Below are positions 24,767-33,084 of a stretch of 64,000 nucleotides of DNA, in pieces (positions within the stretch are counted from its first letter, which is position 1; every line of letters starts with the position of its first letter). Both the position numbers and the translations under genes were made by a program. The DNA is from Stieleria maiorica (GTDB lineage: Bacteria; Planctomycetota; Planctomycetia; Pirellulales; Pirellulaceae): contig NZ_CP036264.1 in the NCBI RefSeq assembly GCF_008035925.1, positions 457,774 to 521,773 of the forward strand, written 5' to 3'. The notes under the pieces were generated by a model, which saw nothing but the letters and a program-made list of their open reading frames with translations, did no database searches and was not told the origin of the DNA.

Positions 24767-26422
24767 CTACGGCTTGGGCGTCTCTCGCGATTCGAACATC
24801 GCCTTCAACGCTTCGGTTTGATCCTCCGTCCAGCCCTTCGGATCTGTCACCGCGATCCAGGCGTCGATGTAGCTGGACGGGGAATAGTTGTGTCCATAAC
24901 CCAGCGGCACTGCGGTCGCGACCGGCAGATCAAAGGCGACTTGCAACAACGTGACCAGCGGATACCAACGTAGATGCGGTGAAACATCCGGCCCGCGACG
25001 GTCGCCCAGCCAGTCGGGCCGATTCCATGCCAAGTCGGGAGAAAACCACACCATCGGATCGCTGGCGTATTGCACATAAACACAACGCATCGGTCCCCAC
25101 GGGGCGCCGGTATCGAGCGCATTGCGTTGCGATGTGAATCGCAAGATTCGACGGTCGCGAAACTCGGGAAGCCATGCCGGGGTTCCTTCGTTGCGGTTCT
25201 GAACGATCAGTTTCCAGTTCTGGCTCGGAAACGGTGGGCCGCTCCAGACGGCACCATTGATCGGATCCTCGAAAATCGTGAACAGATCCGCCGACACTTC
25301 CGAACCCAACGATCCAAGGCTCAATCCGTGCAGGTACAGTTTCGGACGAGTGTCCTTGGGAAGCGTTTTCCAATACGAATAAACCACCTCGAACAATGCT
25401 TCGGCGGATTCGATCGAACGCCGCGGGTCGACAAGGATGGTGATCCAACTGGGCAAATAGGAGTATTGTGTGCTGACGATGGCCGAATCGCCGCCGTGCA
25501 AATACTCCAGCGAGTCGACCGCCGACGGGTCCAACCAACCGGTGCCGGTGGGTGTGGCGACGATCAAGACCGAACGCTCAAAACCGCCCACCCGTTTGAG
25601 TTCGCGTAGTGCCAGTTCGGCACGTTCCTGCGCCGTCGGCCGCGATCGCATTCCGACGTAGACGCGGATCGGTCGCATCGCTTCGTCTTCGGTGACGGCT
25701 GCAATCTCGGCTTTGGTCGGACCGCCGCTCAGAAACTCTTTGCCCTGGCGACCGATCGTCTCCCATGTGACCAGCGACGATTCGCTGCCGGTCAACATCG
25801 GGTCGGTCGGTTTGCCGGTGTCGTCATCGACCAATTGATCCAGGTTCAAAAAAAACGCATCGGCCGAGCGCAGCAGCCCGACTGCGATGACATCGTTGGT
25901 CAAAAACAGGACCAGCAAGATGGCCGTCGTGAACCCGAACGCGTGCGCCACCCGCCGCGGCATCACGCGCTGCAGTTTGCCAGAAATGAAATGGCCACAG
26001 CGGACAAACAATCGCCCGCCGGCGATCAGGATGACGGCCAACACGACCGCGATCAGTGCCACGCGATACGGATACGCCGTTTCCAGTCGCGGCATTTCCA
26101 TCCGTTCGCGGATCGAGTTCTGCCAGAACGTCATCCGCCACACGAAGGCGACACTGACGACGGCGACCGACGCGACCGTCAATCGCTTGGCGATCTGCTG
26201 CATCTTTCCGGACGGCTCACGCAGTTCGAAGAACCGATACAGCGTCAACGCTGCGATCCCGACCCCATAGCCGATCGCCAATGAGAACCCGGACAAAATC
26301 CCCTGGACCCAGTAATTCCTGGGCAGCAACGACGGCGTCAGCGAAGCAGCAAAGAACAACGTCGCAACGATCAGCCCGACGAACGAGAACGAATCCCAAT
26401 AGTTTGCCAGTCGTTGCTTCAT
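24767..26422 (-). CDS. Membrane alpha/beta hydrolase (DUF2319 / Abhydrolase_9 type)
   Basis: 551 residues. Five or so N-terminal helices (from FVGLIVATLFFAASLTPSLLPR to FGFTTAILLVLFLTNDVI) are followed by a soluble domain from about 230. The opening PSLLPR, the soluble-domain start RPIRVYVGMRS, LPKDTRPKLYLHGLSLGSLGSE with the nucleophile Ser, and GAVWSGPPFPSQNW match the PF15420/PF10081 family, found in mycobacteria and planctomycetes. The C-terminal GYGHNY contains the probable catalytic His. It is probably an inner-membrane lipid or ester hydrolase with the active site in the periplasm. The physiological substrate is unknown. Confidence 0.88.
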   Translation of the reverse strand: MKQRLANYWDSFSFVGLIVATLFFAASLTPSLLPRNYWVQGILSGFSLAIGYGVGIAALTLYRFFELREPSGKMQQIAKRLTVASVAVVSVAFVWRMTFWQNSIRERMEMPRLETAYPYRVALIAVVLAVILIAGGRLFVRCGHFISGKLQRVMPRRVAHAFGFTTAILLVLFLTNDVIAVGLLRSADAFFLNLDQLVDDDTGKPTDPMLTGSESSLVTWETIGRQGKEFLSGGPTKAEIAAVTEDEAMRPIRVYVGMRSRPTAQERAELALRELKRVGGFERSVLIVATPTGTGWLDPSAVDSLEYLHGGDSAIVSTQYSYLPSWITILVDPRRSIESAEALFEVVYSYWKTLPKDTRPKLYLHGLSLGSLGSEVSADLFTIFEDPINGAVWSGPPFPSQNWKLIVQNRNEGTPAWLPEFRDRRILRFTSQRNALDTGAPWGPMRCVYVQYASDPMVWFSPDLAWNRPDWLGDRRGPDVSPHLRWYPLVTLLQVAFDLPVATAVPLGYGHNYSPSSYIDAWIAVTDPKGWTEDQTEALKAMFESRETPKP

Positions 26423-26509
26423 GTCTGTCCGTCAAGCCCCCGTGTGACACCAAGCATTAGGATACAATCTTTCCGAACCGGTCTGTGACGCGTACGAGGG
26501 GCACTTGCA

Positions 26510-27307
26510 ATGGCGATTGATTGCAACTTGGAAATCGACGATTTGGAAGGCGAGTCGTTCGACGAAATCGACTCGCTCGTGATGCAATGCGCGTACGCCT
26601 CACAAAATCGCCTCGGTCGACTGTGCGACGAATCCGTCTACGAACGAGACCTTGCCATTCGTTTGAAAAGCGAAGGTATCTGCGATGTCTATACGCAAGT
26701 TCCGGTTTACGTCAGCGTGGACACTTACCAAAAGACCTTTCGACTGGATCTGGTCGCGGGCCACGCAATTTACGAACTCAAAACGGTGGATGCTTGGACG
26801 GGAGCACATGACGCGCAGGTGTTGACTTATGCGATGATAATGAACGTGCGTCACGGCAAACTGCTGAATTTCCGTCCGCCTCGCGTCCAGGGGCGACTTC
26901 GATACAACCGTGTGCCGACTGCCGACCGATTCCGGATACAGATTAACGATGATCGCTGGGCTCCCGTTTCGGCCGGGTGTGAAAGGCTGCATGATTTGAT
27001 GTGTCGCATCACGGACGAACTGGGCATGTTTCTTGATCGTCGGCTGTATCGTGACGCATTGGTTCACTTCCACGGCGGCGATTTTGTTTGCGCTCGACGA
27101 TTGCCGTTGGTTTGCGATGATGTCAAACTTGGTTCGCATCGTTTTTTGCTGCACCACGGACGCTGTGCATTTATTGTAACCGCTTTGACACGCAGCCACT
27201 CAGAATACGAACCGCACCTCAAGCGACTGATCGAGCATTCGGACGTGGAGGCGATTCAATGGATCAACCTAAACCGTTCAGAACTTCAATTCATCACGCT
27301 GAACTGA
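26510..27307 (+). CDS. GxxExxY-type PD-(D/E)XK protein with extra C-terminal domain
   Basis: 265 residues. GAGGGG lies eight bases before the ATG. The N-terminal 125 residues follow the GxxExxY family (TIGR04256, PDDEXK_3): ESVYERDLAIRLKSEGI, TQVPVYVSV, FRLDLVAGHAIYELKTVD and AHDAQVLTYAMIMNVRHGKLLNF. The nuclease-type residues D80, E89-x-K91 and Q103 are intact, but the name-giving Gly is replaced (LCDESVY at 38-44). The C-terminal 140 residues are not part of the usual family, which is about 130 long. The gene is followed immediately by the 144-bp tandem array. Biological role unknown; DNA binding or cleavage is suggested by the fold only. Confidence 0.82.
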   Translation: MAIDCNLEIDDLEGESFDEIDSLVMQCAYASQNRLGRLCDESVYERDLAIRLKSEGICDVYTQVPVYVSVDTYQKTFRLDLVAGHAIYELKTVDAWTGAHDAQVLTYAMIMNVRHGKLLNFRPPRVQGRLRYNRVPTADRFRIQINDDRWAPVSAGCERLHDLMCRITDELGMFLDRRLYRDALVHFHGGDFVCARRLPLVCDDVKLGSHRFLLHHGRCAFIVTALTRSHSEYEPHLKRLIEHSDVEAIQWINLNRSELQFITLN

Positions 27308-27319
27308 GGAGGGTGAAAC

Positions 27320-27987
27320 GTGGCAAGCGAATGATCTGGCAGACGAATAGTGGATCAGGTGGGTCGAGCATTGTCATTCGCCTGCCATCCATTCGCCTGC
27401 CACGTCTCTGGTTTCAGGAGATTGCTGTTGCAGATTAGTTGTGATGGAAGGTGCCGAGGAGTTGTGGCAAGCGAATGATCTGACAGACGAATAGTGGATC
27501 AGGTGGGTCGAGCATTGTCATTCGCCTGCCATCCATTCGCCTGCCACGTCTCTGGTTTCAGGATATTGCTGTTGCAGATTAGTTGTGATGGAAGGTGCCG
27601 AGGAGTTGTGGCAAGCGAATGATCTGGCAGACGAATAGTGGATCAGGTGGGTCGAGCATTGTCATTCGCCTGCCATCCATTCGGCGCCACGTCTCTGGTT
27701 TCAGGATATTGCTGTTGCAGATTGGTTGTGATGGAAGGTGCCGAGGAGTTGTGGCAAGCGAATGATCTGGCAGACGAATAGTGGATCAGGTGGGGCGAGC
27801 ATTGTCATTCGCCTGCCATCCATTCGGCGCCACGTCTCTGGTTTCAGGATATTACTGTTGCAGATTGGTTGTGATGGAAGGTGCCGAGGAGTTGTGGCAA
27901 GCGAATGATCTGGCAGACGAATAGTGGATCAGGTGGGGCGAACATTGTCATTCGGCCGCCATCCATTCGCCTGCCACGTCTCTGGTT
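27320..27987. repeat. Tandem array of about 4.6 units of 143-144 bp, each with a hairpin
   Basis: Units begin GTGGCAAGCGAATGATCTGG at 27320, 27464, 27608, 27751 and 27894 (periods 144, 144, 143, 143); the last unit is cut after about 94 bases. Within each unit the start pairs with a later ATTCGCCTGCCATCC / ATTCGCCTGCCAC segment, giving a long imperfect hairpin (arm about 32 bases). The rest of the unit (GATTGCTGTTGCAGATT and GTGATGGAAGGTGCCGAGGA) is a spacer. Copies differ by a few substitutions and one small deletion. The whole 27308-28047 gap contains nothing else. Confidence 0.93.
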
Positions 27988-28047
27988 GCGGGTCAGGGGC
28001 TGGCGTTCTTGGCCCGGTTTTTGATCTACATTGCACTGGCGGGTCTA

Positions 28048-28551
28048 CTACCGGAAGTCGCTTTTCACGACCATAACCTTGCGATGTCGACGATCGAATG
28101 GTTGTTGGGCGTCGTTGTCGCAATCGGCATCGAACGTTGTGGCTCGGTTGTACTGGTCGAGCACAACACGGAGCGTGTCACAATCCACGTTTCTTCGCGG
28201 CTCGGATTCACGAAACCGAAAGTGCTGGGCAAGATCGATGCTTTGCGCGCCTTGGTTACAGATTCGCTCGCGGAAGAATTGCGAAACGATGGAGCTTCGA
28301 TCGCGCCGGAACAACACGTACGTTGCGTCACGTGCCGAAAGAACTCGGCTGTTGATCGTTTCATAGGCCTCATCGTCGCTACGCACCAACACTTCAAGCT
28401 TCGACTCGGGGCAATGCAATCTCCACAAGTCGGCGGTCGGCTGATCGATTGCCACCACGATCGTCGGCGTATTCTCTTCCGCAACGCTGTGCGACGCACT
28501 GGCAACCATAATGGCCGCCGACAATAGAGGCAGGAGGACGACGGATCGCAT
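28048..28551 (-). CDS. Secreted protein, possibly truncated metal-binding protein
   Basis: 167 residues. GAGG stands seven bases before the ATG at 28551, and a signal peptide follows (MRSVVLLPLLSAAIMVASASHSVA). PTIVVAIDQPTADLWRL, SKLEVLVRSDDEAYE and VLSARDATYVLF resemble the first lobe of TroA/ZnuA-type zinc or manganese binding proteins, and TLRVVLDQYNRATTFD could be the start of the linking helix. The metal-binding His residues of that family are not evident and the usual second lobe (another 130-150 residues) is absent. The gene ends 60 bases from the 144-bp array. I infer a shortened or decayed binding protein; an unrelated family is equally possible. Confidence 0.55.
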   Translation of the reverse strand: MRSVVLLPLLSAAIMVASASHSVAEENTPTIVVAIDQPTADLWRLHCPESKLEVLVRSDDEAYETINSRVLSARDATYVLFRRDRSSIVSQFFRERICNQGAQSIDLAQHFRFRESEPRRNVDCDTLRVVLDQYNRATTFDADCDNDAQQPFDRRHRKVMVVKSDFR

Positions 28552-28733
28552 GGGAGACCTCGAAGCGGAGTGTGATGGAGAAAATAACGCCTTGGATGCA
28601 ATACGTGTGCAAATAGGGTGGGTTCGTCAATGCTGCGTTTTTCTGCAGAACCATCACCGGTGCGTTCGTTGAAGGCGGCCGTGTTTGCGTGGGGCGCGAA
28701 TCACCCCACGAGATTGTCGGTGGCTTGCGGGCA

Positions 28734-29168
28734 CTACTTTCCAGAGTCGGCGGTTTGACGCAGGATCTCTCCCTCGAGCAACTCAATCGATACCGGAAAG
28801 CTGCGTGTCAGGACCGGATTTCCTCGATCAAAAAGCACATAGGTCGGGCAAACCGTTCCGCCGAGTTCGGCGACCGTTTGCGCGTTGGCGTTGAAGTCGA
28901 CTCGTATGACATCGATGTCGCCCTGCAGAGTGTCACGCAGACGCATGACGTCTCTTTTCGTTTGGGCGCACCGCGGGCAATTGAAATCGACTCCGAATTC
29001 CACCAGGACTGGTGAATCGCTCGCTTGGACATACTGCGTCAGTTGACTTCCGCTGACAACGGGAAGCCGAGCGTGGTTTGCGTCGGTGGTCGTTGGGTCT
29101 GCCGGGGCTCCTCCACAACCGACAATGGCCATCAGCAAACACGGCAACAGTAGTGATCGATTGGTCAT
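28734..29168 (-). CDS. Thioredoxin-fold lipoprotein
   Basis: 144 residues. The signal peptide ends in a lipobox-like AIVGC (Cys18), suggesting a lipid-anchored periplasmic protein. The thioredoxin fold is visible as [23 protein letters not shown] (active site C65-P-R-C68 in place of CGPC), [20 protein letters not shown] and [11 protein letters not shown] with the cis-Pro. The start codon overlaps the stop of the CobW-type GTPase (ATGA at 29165-29168), so the two are translationally coupled. A role in thiol or metal-ligand reduction linked to zinc handling is inferred from this neighbour. Confidence 0.88.
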   Translation of the reverse strand: MTNRSLLLPCLLMAIVGCGGAPADPTTTDANHARLPVVSGSQLTQYVQASDSPVLVEFGVDFNCPRCAQTKRDVMRLRDTLQGDIDVIRVDFNANAQTVAELGGTVCPTYVLFDRGNPVLTRSFPVSIELLEGEILRQTADSGK

Positions 29169-30424
29169 GCGATCCCCGTCACCGATTCGTCTTCTTGAGC
29201 GTCCAGCTCTATCGGCGGCAGCGGATCCTCAAACGACGTCCAGAGTTCGGGCCCCTGGACGAATTCCAAATCCGTCAGCAAGCATCGGTCCAAGATTTCG
29301 GTCACACGCGATTGGTCCATTCCGTGACCGATGAACACCAGTTCCTGGTGACGGTCGCCATGGGGGCCTTTGAGTTTCGCGGTGATCTCGGCAATCGCTC
29401 CGTCATCCTCAGGCCACTCTTCCCGCGGTGCAGCAGCCCACCAATATCCGGCGGGATGCATGCGGATCGAGCAGCCGGCCTGCGACCAGTCGTAAGCCCA
29501 ATCGTTTCGCGACGCGATCCACATCAAACCTTTACTGCGTAGCACGCCGGCGAACAGGCCGTCGTCTAAATCATCGTCCAGCACTTGCGTCAATCGCTGG
29601 GGATGGAAGGGGCGATCGCGACGATACACAAAACGACTGATCCCATACTCTTCGGTTTCGGTTTGCTCTTGGCCACGTGGCACCGCCAACCATCCGGGCG
29701 AAGCTGCCGCTTCGCTCAGGCGGAAACGCCCCGTGCCCATGATTCTCTCAAGCGGCACTCGACTCTCGCAGGCATGCAGAATCTCCGCATTGGGGTTCAA
29801 CCGCCGAATCAGCTGCTCCAGCTGTTCTAAATCGTAGGGGGAAACGAGATCCGTTTTGTTCAGGACGATCACGTTGGCAAATTCAACTTGATCGACAAGC
29901 AGGTCGACGAGATTGCGTTCGTCTTCGTCGCTCAGTCCGATCCGCCGATCGGCGAGATCATCCCATGAACCAAAGTCCTTCATGAAGTTGCCGGCGTCGA
30001 CGACGGTCACCATCGTGTCCAGATCTGCAACATCCGACAGGCTGCTGCCGTGCTCGTCTTCGAACGTGAACGTCTCCGCGACCGGCATCGGTTCGCTGAT
30101 GCCGGTTGATTCGATCAGCAGGTAGTCGAACCGACCCTCGCGGGCCAATTTGGACACCTCGATCAGCAAGTCTTCACGCAGCGTACAGCAGATGCATCCG
30201 TTGCTCATTTCTACCAACTGCTCATCGGTCCTGGAGAGATTCGCCCCTCCGTCACGAACCAAGGTCGCGTCGATATTGACTTCACTCATGTCGTTAACGA
30301 TCACGGCAACTCGCAGACCTTTGCGGTTTGCCAGCACGTGGTTGAGCAAGGTGGTTTTTCCGGCACCAAGAAACCCGGACAGGACGGTGACGGGAAGACG
30401 GGCGGTTTGGGTGGGTGAGGACAT
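29165..30424 (-). CDS. CobW/COG0523 GTPase, ZigA-like zinc chaperone
   Basis: 419 residues. Walker [10 protein letters not shown] (17-25), the metal-binding CxCC motif as GCICC (Cys77, 79, 80), and [12 protein letters not shown] as the G-domain NKxD complete the GTPase part. The C-terminal CobW domain continues to [15 protein letters not shown] and [10 protein letters not shown], which are features of the long ZigA/YciC subgroup linked to zinc starvation. It is likely cytoplasmic and moves zinc (or cobalt) to client enzymes. It is the first gene of a minus-strand group with the thioredoxin lipoprotein and the possible binding protein. I looked for a Zur-like palindrome upstream and did not see one. 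Confidence 0.92.
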   Translation of the reverse strand: MSSPTQTARLPVTVLSGFLGAGKTTLLNHVLANRKGLRVAVIVNDMSEVNIDATLVRDGGANLSRTDEQLVEMSNGCICCTLREDLLIEVSKLAREGRFDYLLIESTGISEPMPVAETFTFEDEHGSSLSDVADLDTMVTVVDAGNFMKDFGSWDDLADRRIGLSDEDERNLVDLLVDQVEFANVIVLNKTDLVSPYDLEQLEQLIRRLNPNAEILHACESRVPLERIMGTGRFRLSEAAASPGWLAVPRGQEQTETEEYGISRFVYRRDRPFHPQRLTQVLDDDLDDGLFAGVLRSKGLMWIASRNDWAYDWSQAGCSIRMHPAGYWWAAAPREEWPEDDGAIAEITAKLKGPHGDRHQELVFIGHGMDQSRVTEILDRCLLTDLEFVQGPELWTSFEDPLPPIELDAQEDESVTGIA

Positions 30425-30769
30425 CGCGGTCGGTTGGCGAGACGGTGACGGTCGGTTCGACGGGATCAGGAGTGCATCGGCTGGGCGGAATCCGCGTTTA
30501 CGGTGCGGCCAGCACTCAATAGCGCCAATCTATCGCAGGTGCACACGGTATGCAAGTTGGGTTCGCGTCTGTCTGGAAGAGAGCGGGCGGGGTGGGCCCG
30601 GTGTTGTCTCGCTTGACGTTCCAAAAGGGGACGGAATGAATGGCACGGGCATAAGTGTTGGTGTCTAGCCTTTAGGCGATTCCCCGTCGCTGCTTCGCAG
30701 CGACAGTGGGCGGCTAAAGCCTGAACACCAGCGTTTGCTGCATTTCTTTTGACCGGAGCCCGTCCACTT
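30425..30769. other. Intergenic region with one palindrome
   Basis: About 345 bases between minus-strand genes. It contains the family H palindrome at 30661-30729 and otherwise no feature I can support. Short frames here cross the palindrome. Confidence 0.5.
30661..30729. repeat. Palindromic element, family H
   Basis: Outer arms GTGTCTAGCCTTTAGGCG and CGGCTAAAGCCTGAACAC, with an inner perfect stem GTCGCTG / CAGCGAC around TTCG-type loop sequence. It could form a cruciform or a transcript hairpin. I saw one copy in this window. Confidence 0.75.
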
Positions 30770-31612
30770 TTAGCGGTTCCGGGGCGCCTTGATTTGGTAT
30801 CGGTTAGCGATGTCATCGATGGAAAAACGATGATCAACGGCACGATTGATGCTGTTCCAATTGAACGTCAATTGCTGTCGCTGATCGCCGGTGATCACGC
30901 GTGCTGTTGCCGGTAGCCAATGGCCGTTGACCTTGGCCAGTTCCAGCTTGATCTCGAACGGCGTCGAGTTTCCTTGTTTGGAATGCAGTTCGACGGGCGA
31001 CCAACCCTTCTGCGGGTCGAACGCCAAGTAGAGGTGATCAACACTGCCGAACCCCAAGGCGCCGTTGTCCATCTGTCTGGCCTTCCACGGGTTCCAGTGA
31101 GCATAGTTCTTCACAATCTCGGCCAGCGGCGTGCCTCTTCCGTATTCGCCCCCGAGGCCCAGGCCGAGTGCCAGCGGATCGAAAAACTCCGGTTTCGTAC
31201 CCCGGGTCCCACCCGACAACAGCCTGCCAGGGCCGTAGTGCTGGTCGTCCGATTGGCGGGCATCGGTCATCCAAACCTGCCATCGTTCGTTTTCGCGTTT
31301 GCCCGTTGCAATCTCTTCGGTTCGGTACAGTCGAGCGACAAGCATTTGCCCGCGTTTGATATCGGCAACGATGTCGATGGTGAATGCGACCAACCGCTCG
31401 GTCGGGACGTAAGTTTCTCCGTTGGTCAGGCGGATGGGTCCTGCGGCGTCGTCGACGTTTGCGGAGATCGACAGGTCGTAAGAAGTGATTGCACGACGGG
31501 CCTCGGCGAATCGGTTGACTGCATCCTGCAGGGTGAACGTGTCGTCCGCGATTGCCGCGGCGGCGCCCGCGAAGATGATGGCGGTCGCCAGTAGGAAATT
31601 GCATCGTTGCAT
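30770..31612 (-). CDS. Secreted protein of unknown function
   Basis: 280 residues from the Met at 31612, which starts a signal peptide (CNFLLATAIIFAGAAAAIAD). The body is a mixed alpha/beta pattern: a helix (LQDAVNRFAEARRAITSYDLSIS), then strands with LVAFTIDIVADIKRGQMLVARLYR and HLYLAFDPQKGWSPVELHS, ending KVNGHWLPATARVITGD ... LTFNWNSINRAVDHRFS. This repeated-strand layout is reminiscent of LolA/LppX-like outer-membrane lipoprotein-sorting sheets used by several planctomycete DUFs, but no clear family signature is present. It is probably periplasmic. Confidence 0.75.
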   Translation of the reverse strand: MQRCNFLLATAIIFAGAAAAIADDTFTLQDAVNRFAEARRAITSYDLSISANVDDAAGPIRLTNGETYVPTERLVAFTIDIVADIKRGQMLVARLYRTEEIATGKRENERWQVWMTDARQSDDQHYGPGRLLSGGTRGTKPEFFDPLALGLGLGGEYGRGTPLAEIVKNYAHWNPWKARQMDNGALGFGSVDHLYLAFDPQKGWSPVELHSKQGNSTPFEIKLELAKVNGHWLPATARVITGDQRQQLTFNWNSINRAVDHRFSIDDIANRYQIKAPRNR

Positions 31613-31683
31613 GGTCGATGGTCCGAATGGTGGCAGGTTGGAGGGACAGAAGTATCGATGACGTGAACGAGTAGACGGCCTGT

Positions 31684-31752
31684 GCGACCTGATTTCCAGG
31701 TCGTCGCGTGAAGTCACGCGAAAGACGGCCCGGAAGGGACCGTCGTACTTAG
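31684..31752. repeat. Palindromic repeat, family C
   Basis: Left part GCGACCTGATTTCCAGGTCG, right part ACGGCCCGGAAGGGACCGTC then GTAC. Other copies are at 32941-33067, 35353-35458 and 36448-36515. Confidence 0.75.
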
Positions 31753-31763
31753 AGATGCGGTTG

Positions 31764-32909
31764 TTAGCCTAACAACTCGCGGGCGACGGTGTCGGCGAAG
31801 TGGATTCCGCGTGCGGTCAGTTGGATGTGATCGCCGGTTCGGCGGATCAGTCCTTGTGCTTGCAGGCGCTCAAGCGGTCGGGCGTACAGAGACCCGATGT
31901 CGACACCGGTGCGTGCGTGGATCTGTGACAGGTCGACCCCATCGATCATGCGAACACCGAATGCCACACCCTCGCGTCCCGCTTCTTCGGCACTGATGGT
32001 TTCCGATTCCGCGATCGGGTTTTCGCGGTTTTCGATCCGTTTCAGGTAGGTCGTCGTGCTGCGGTGGTTCATGACGCGCTGGCCATCAACAAAGGCCGCG
32101 GCGCCGGGGCCGGCCGCGTACCAAGGGTCGCCTTGCCAGTAAGCAAGATTGTGTCGGCAGCGATAACCCGACTTCGCAAAGCTTGAAATCTCATAGTGCA
32201 GCAGGCCCGCGGCAGCAAAGACCTCGCGCCCCAAGTCATACATCGCGATCTCCGTCGATTCGTCCACCTCCGACAGATCGCCACGGTGCCGGCGGGTCCA
32301 GAACGAGGTGCCTTTCTCATACGTCAACGAATACGTCGAGACATGCGTGATCGGAAGCGATGCCGCAATCCGCAGGTCTTCTGCCCAGGCGGAAACGGTT
32401 TCCCCTGGTGCGGCAAAGATCAAGTCGATCGAGACGTTGGGGATTTGTTCGGCGACTTGCTGGATGACCTCCGCTGCCGATCGCCCACTGTGGCTGCGTT
32501 CCAGCACCGCCAGTTTGCGGTCGTCAAACGATTGGATCCCCAAGCTGACACGATTGACTCCGATCCCGGACATGACCTCCAATTTTTCCGCCGTGATGTC
32601 TTCGGGGTTCGCCTCCATCGTCCATTCGAACCCCTCGGCCAACTCGAAGTGACGACGGAGCGATTGGAGGAACCGCTGCAGTCGCTCGATCGGCAAATGC
32701 GTCGGTGTGCCACCGCCGACGAACAAGGTGTCCAGGACGGGAGCGCGATTAGCGGTGCTCGCGAGTTGCTCCAATTCCCGATCGATTGCCGCCAGATAGC
32801 GGTCCATCAAGTCATCGCGATCGGCGACGACGCTGAAGTTGCAGTAACCGCATCGGTGTCGGCAAAACGGGACATGGATGTACGCGGAGCGGGGGAGGGG
32901 CCAGTTCAT
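31764..32909 (-). CDS. hemW: Radical SAM protein HemW (coproporphyrinogen oxidase-like)
   Basis: 381 residues. The start at 32909 gives MNWPLPRSAYIHVPFC; a Met at 32927 would add six residues, and anything longer would translate repeat DNA. The radical SAM cluster is C16-x3-C20-x2-C23 in FCRHRCGYCNF, followed by DTLFVGGGTPTHL, FEWTMEANPEDI, RVSLGIQSFD, and a C-terminal HemN-like domain (EEAGREGVAFGVRMIDGVD ... GLIRRTGDHIQLTARG). HemW lacks the extra N-terminal motif of true HemN and acts as a haem-trafficking chaperone in the family members studied. The length matches the family. Downstream is a secreted protein on the same strand. Confidence 0.93.
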   Translation of the reverse strand: MNWPLPRSAYIHVPFCRHRCGYCNFSVVADRDDLMDRYLAAIDRELEQLASTANRAPVLDTLFVGGGTPTHLPIERLQRFLQSLRRHFELAEGFEWTMEANPEDITAEKLEVMSGIGVNRVSLGIQSFDDRKLAVLERSHSGRSAAEVIQQVAEQIPNVSIDLIFAAPGETVSAWAEDLRIAASLPITHVSTYSLTYEKGTSFWTRRHRGDLSEVDESTEIAMYDLGREVFAAAGLLHYEISSFAKSGYRCRHNLAYWQGDPWYAAGPGAAAFVDGQRVMNHRSTTTYLKRIENRENPIAESETISAEEAGREGVAFGVRMIDGVDLSQIHARTGVDIGSLYARPLERLQAQGLIRRTGDHIQLTARGIHFADTVARELLG

Positions 32910-32940
32910 CAAGAAGCCGGTTTCCATCGGGCATCCAGAC

Positions 32941-33067
32941 GCGACGGCCCGGAAGGGGCGTCGTACCAAAGCGAGCTTAGCAGGGGCGACGGCCCGGAAG
33001 GGCCATCGTACGTAGGGGGGCTTAGCAGGGGCGACGGCCCGGAAGGGCCATCGTACGTAAGGGGGCC
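32941..33067. repeat. Family C repeat, three tandem 45-bp units before hemW
   Basis: Units start GCGACGGCCCGGAAGGG at 32941, 32986 and 33031, at exactly 45-base spacing; the third is incomplete. They lie between the hemW start and the upstream gene's stop, so they may sit in the hemW transcript leader. Confidence 0.9.
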
Positions 33068-33084
33068 GATCCAACTTTGTTGCA

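Noticed and set aside
27320-27987. CRISPR array
   Set aside because: Unit length (144) is far above CRISPR repeat-spacer periods, the whole unit is conserved including the part that would be spacer, and no cas gene is near.
30425-30500. Zur box upstream of the CobW gene
   Set aside because: No AT-rich palindrome of the expected kind is visible in the first 75 bases upstream.
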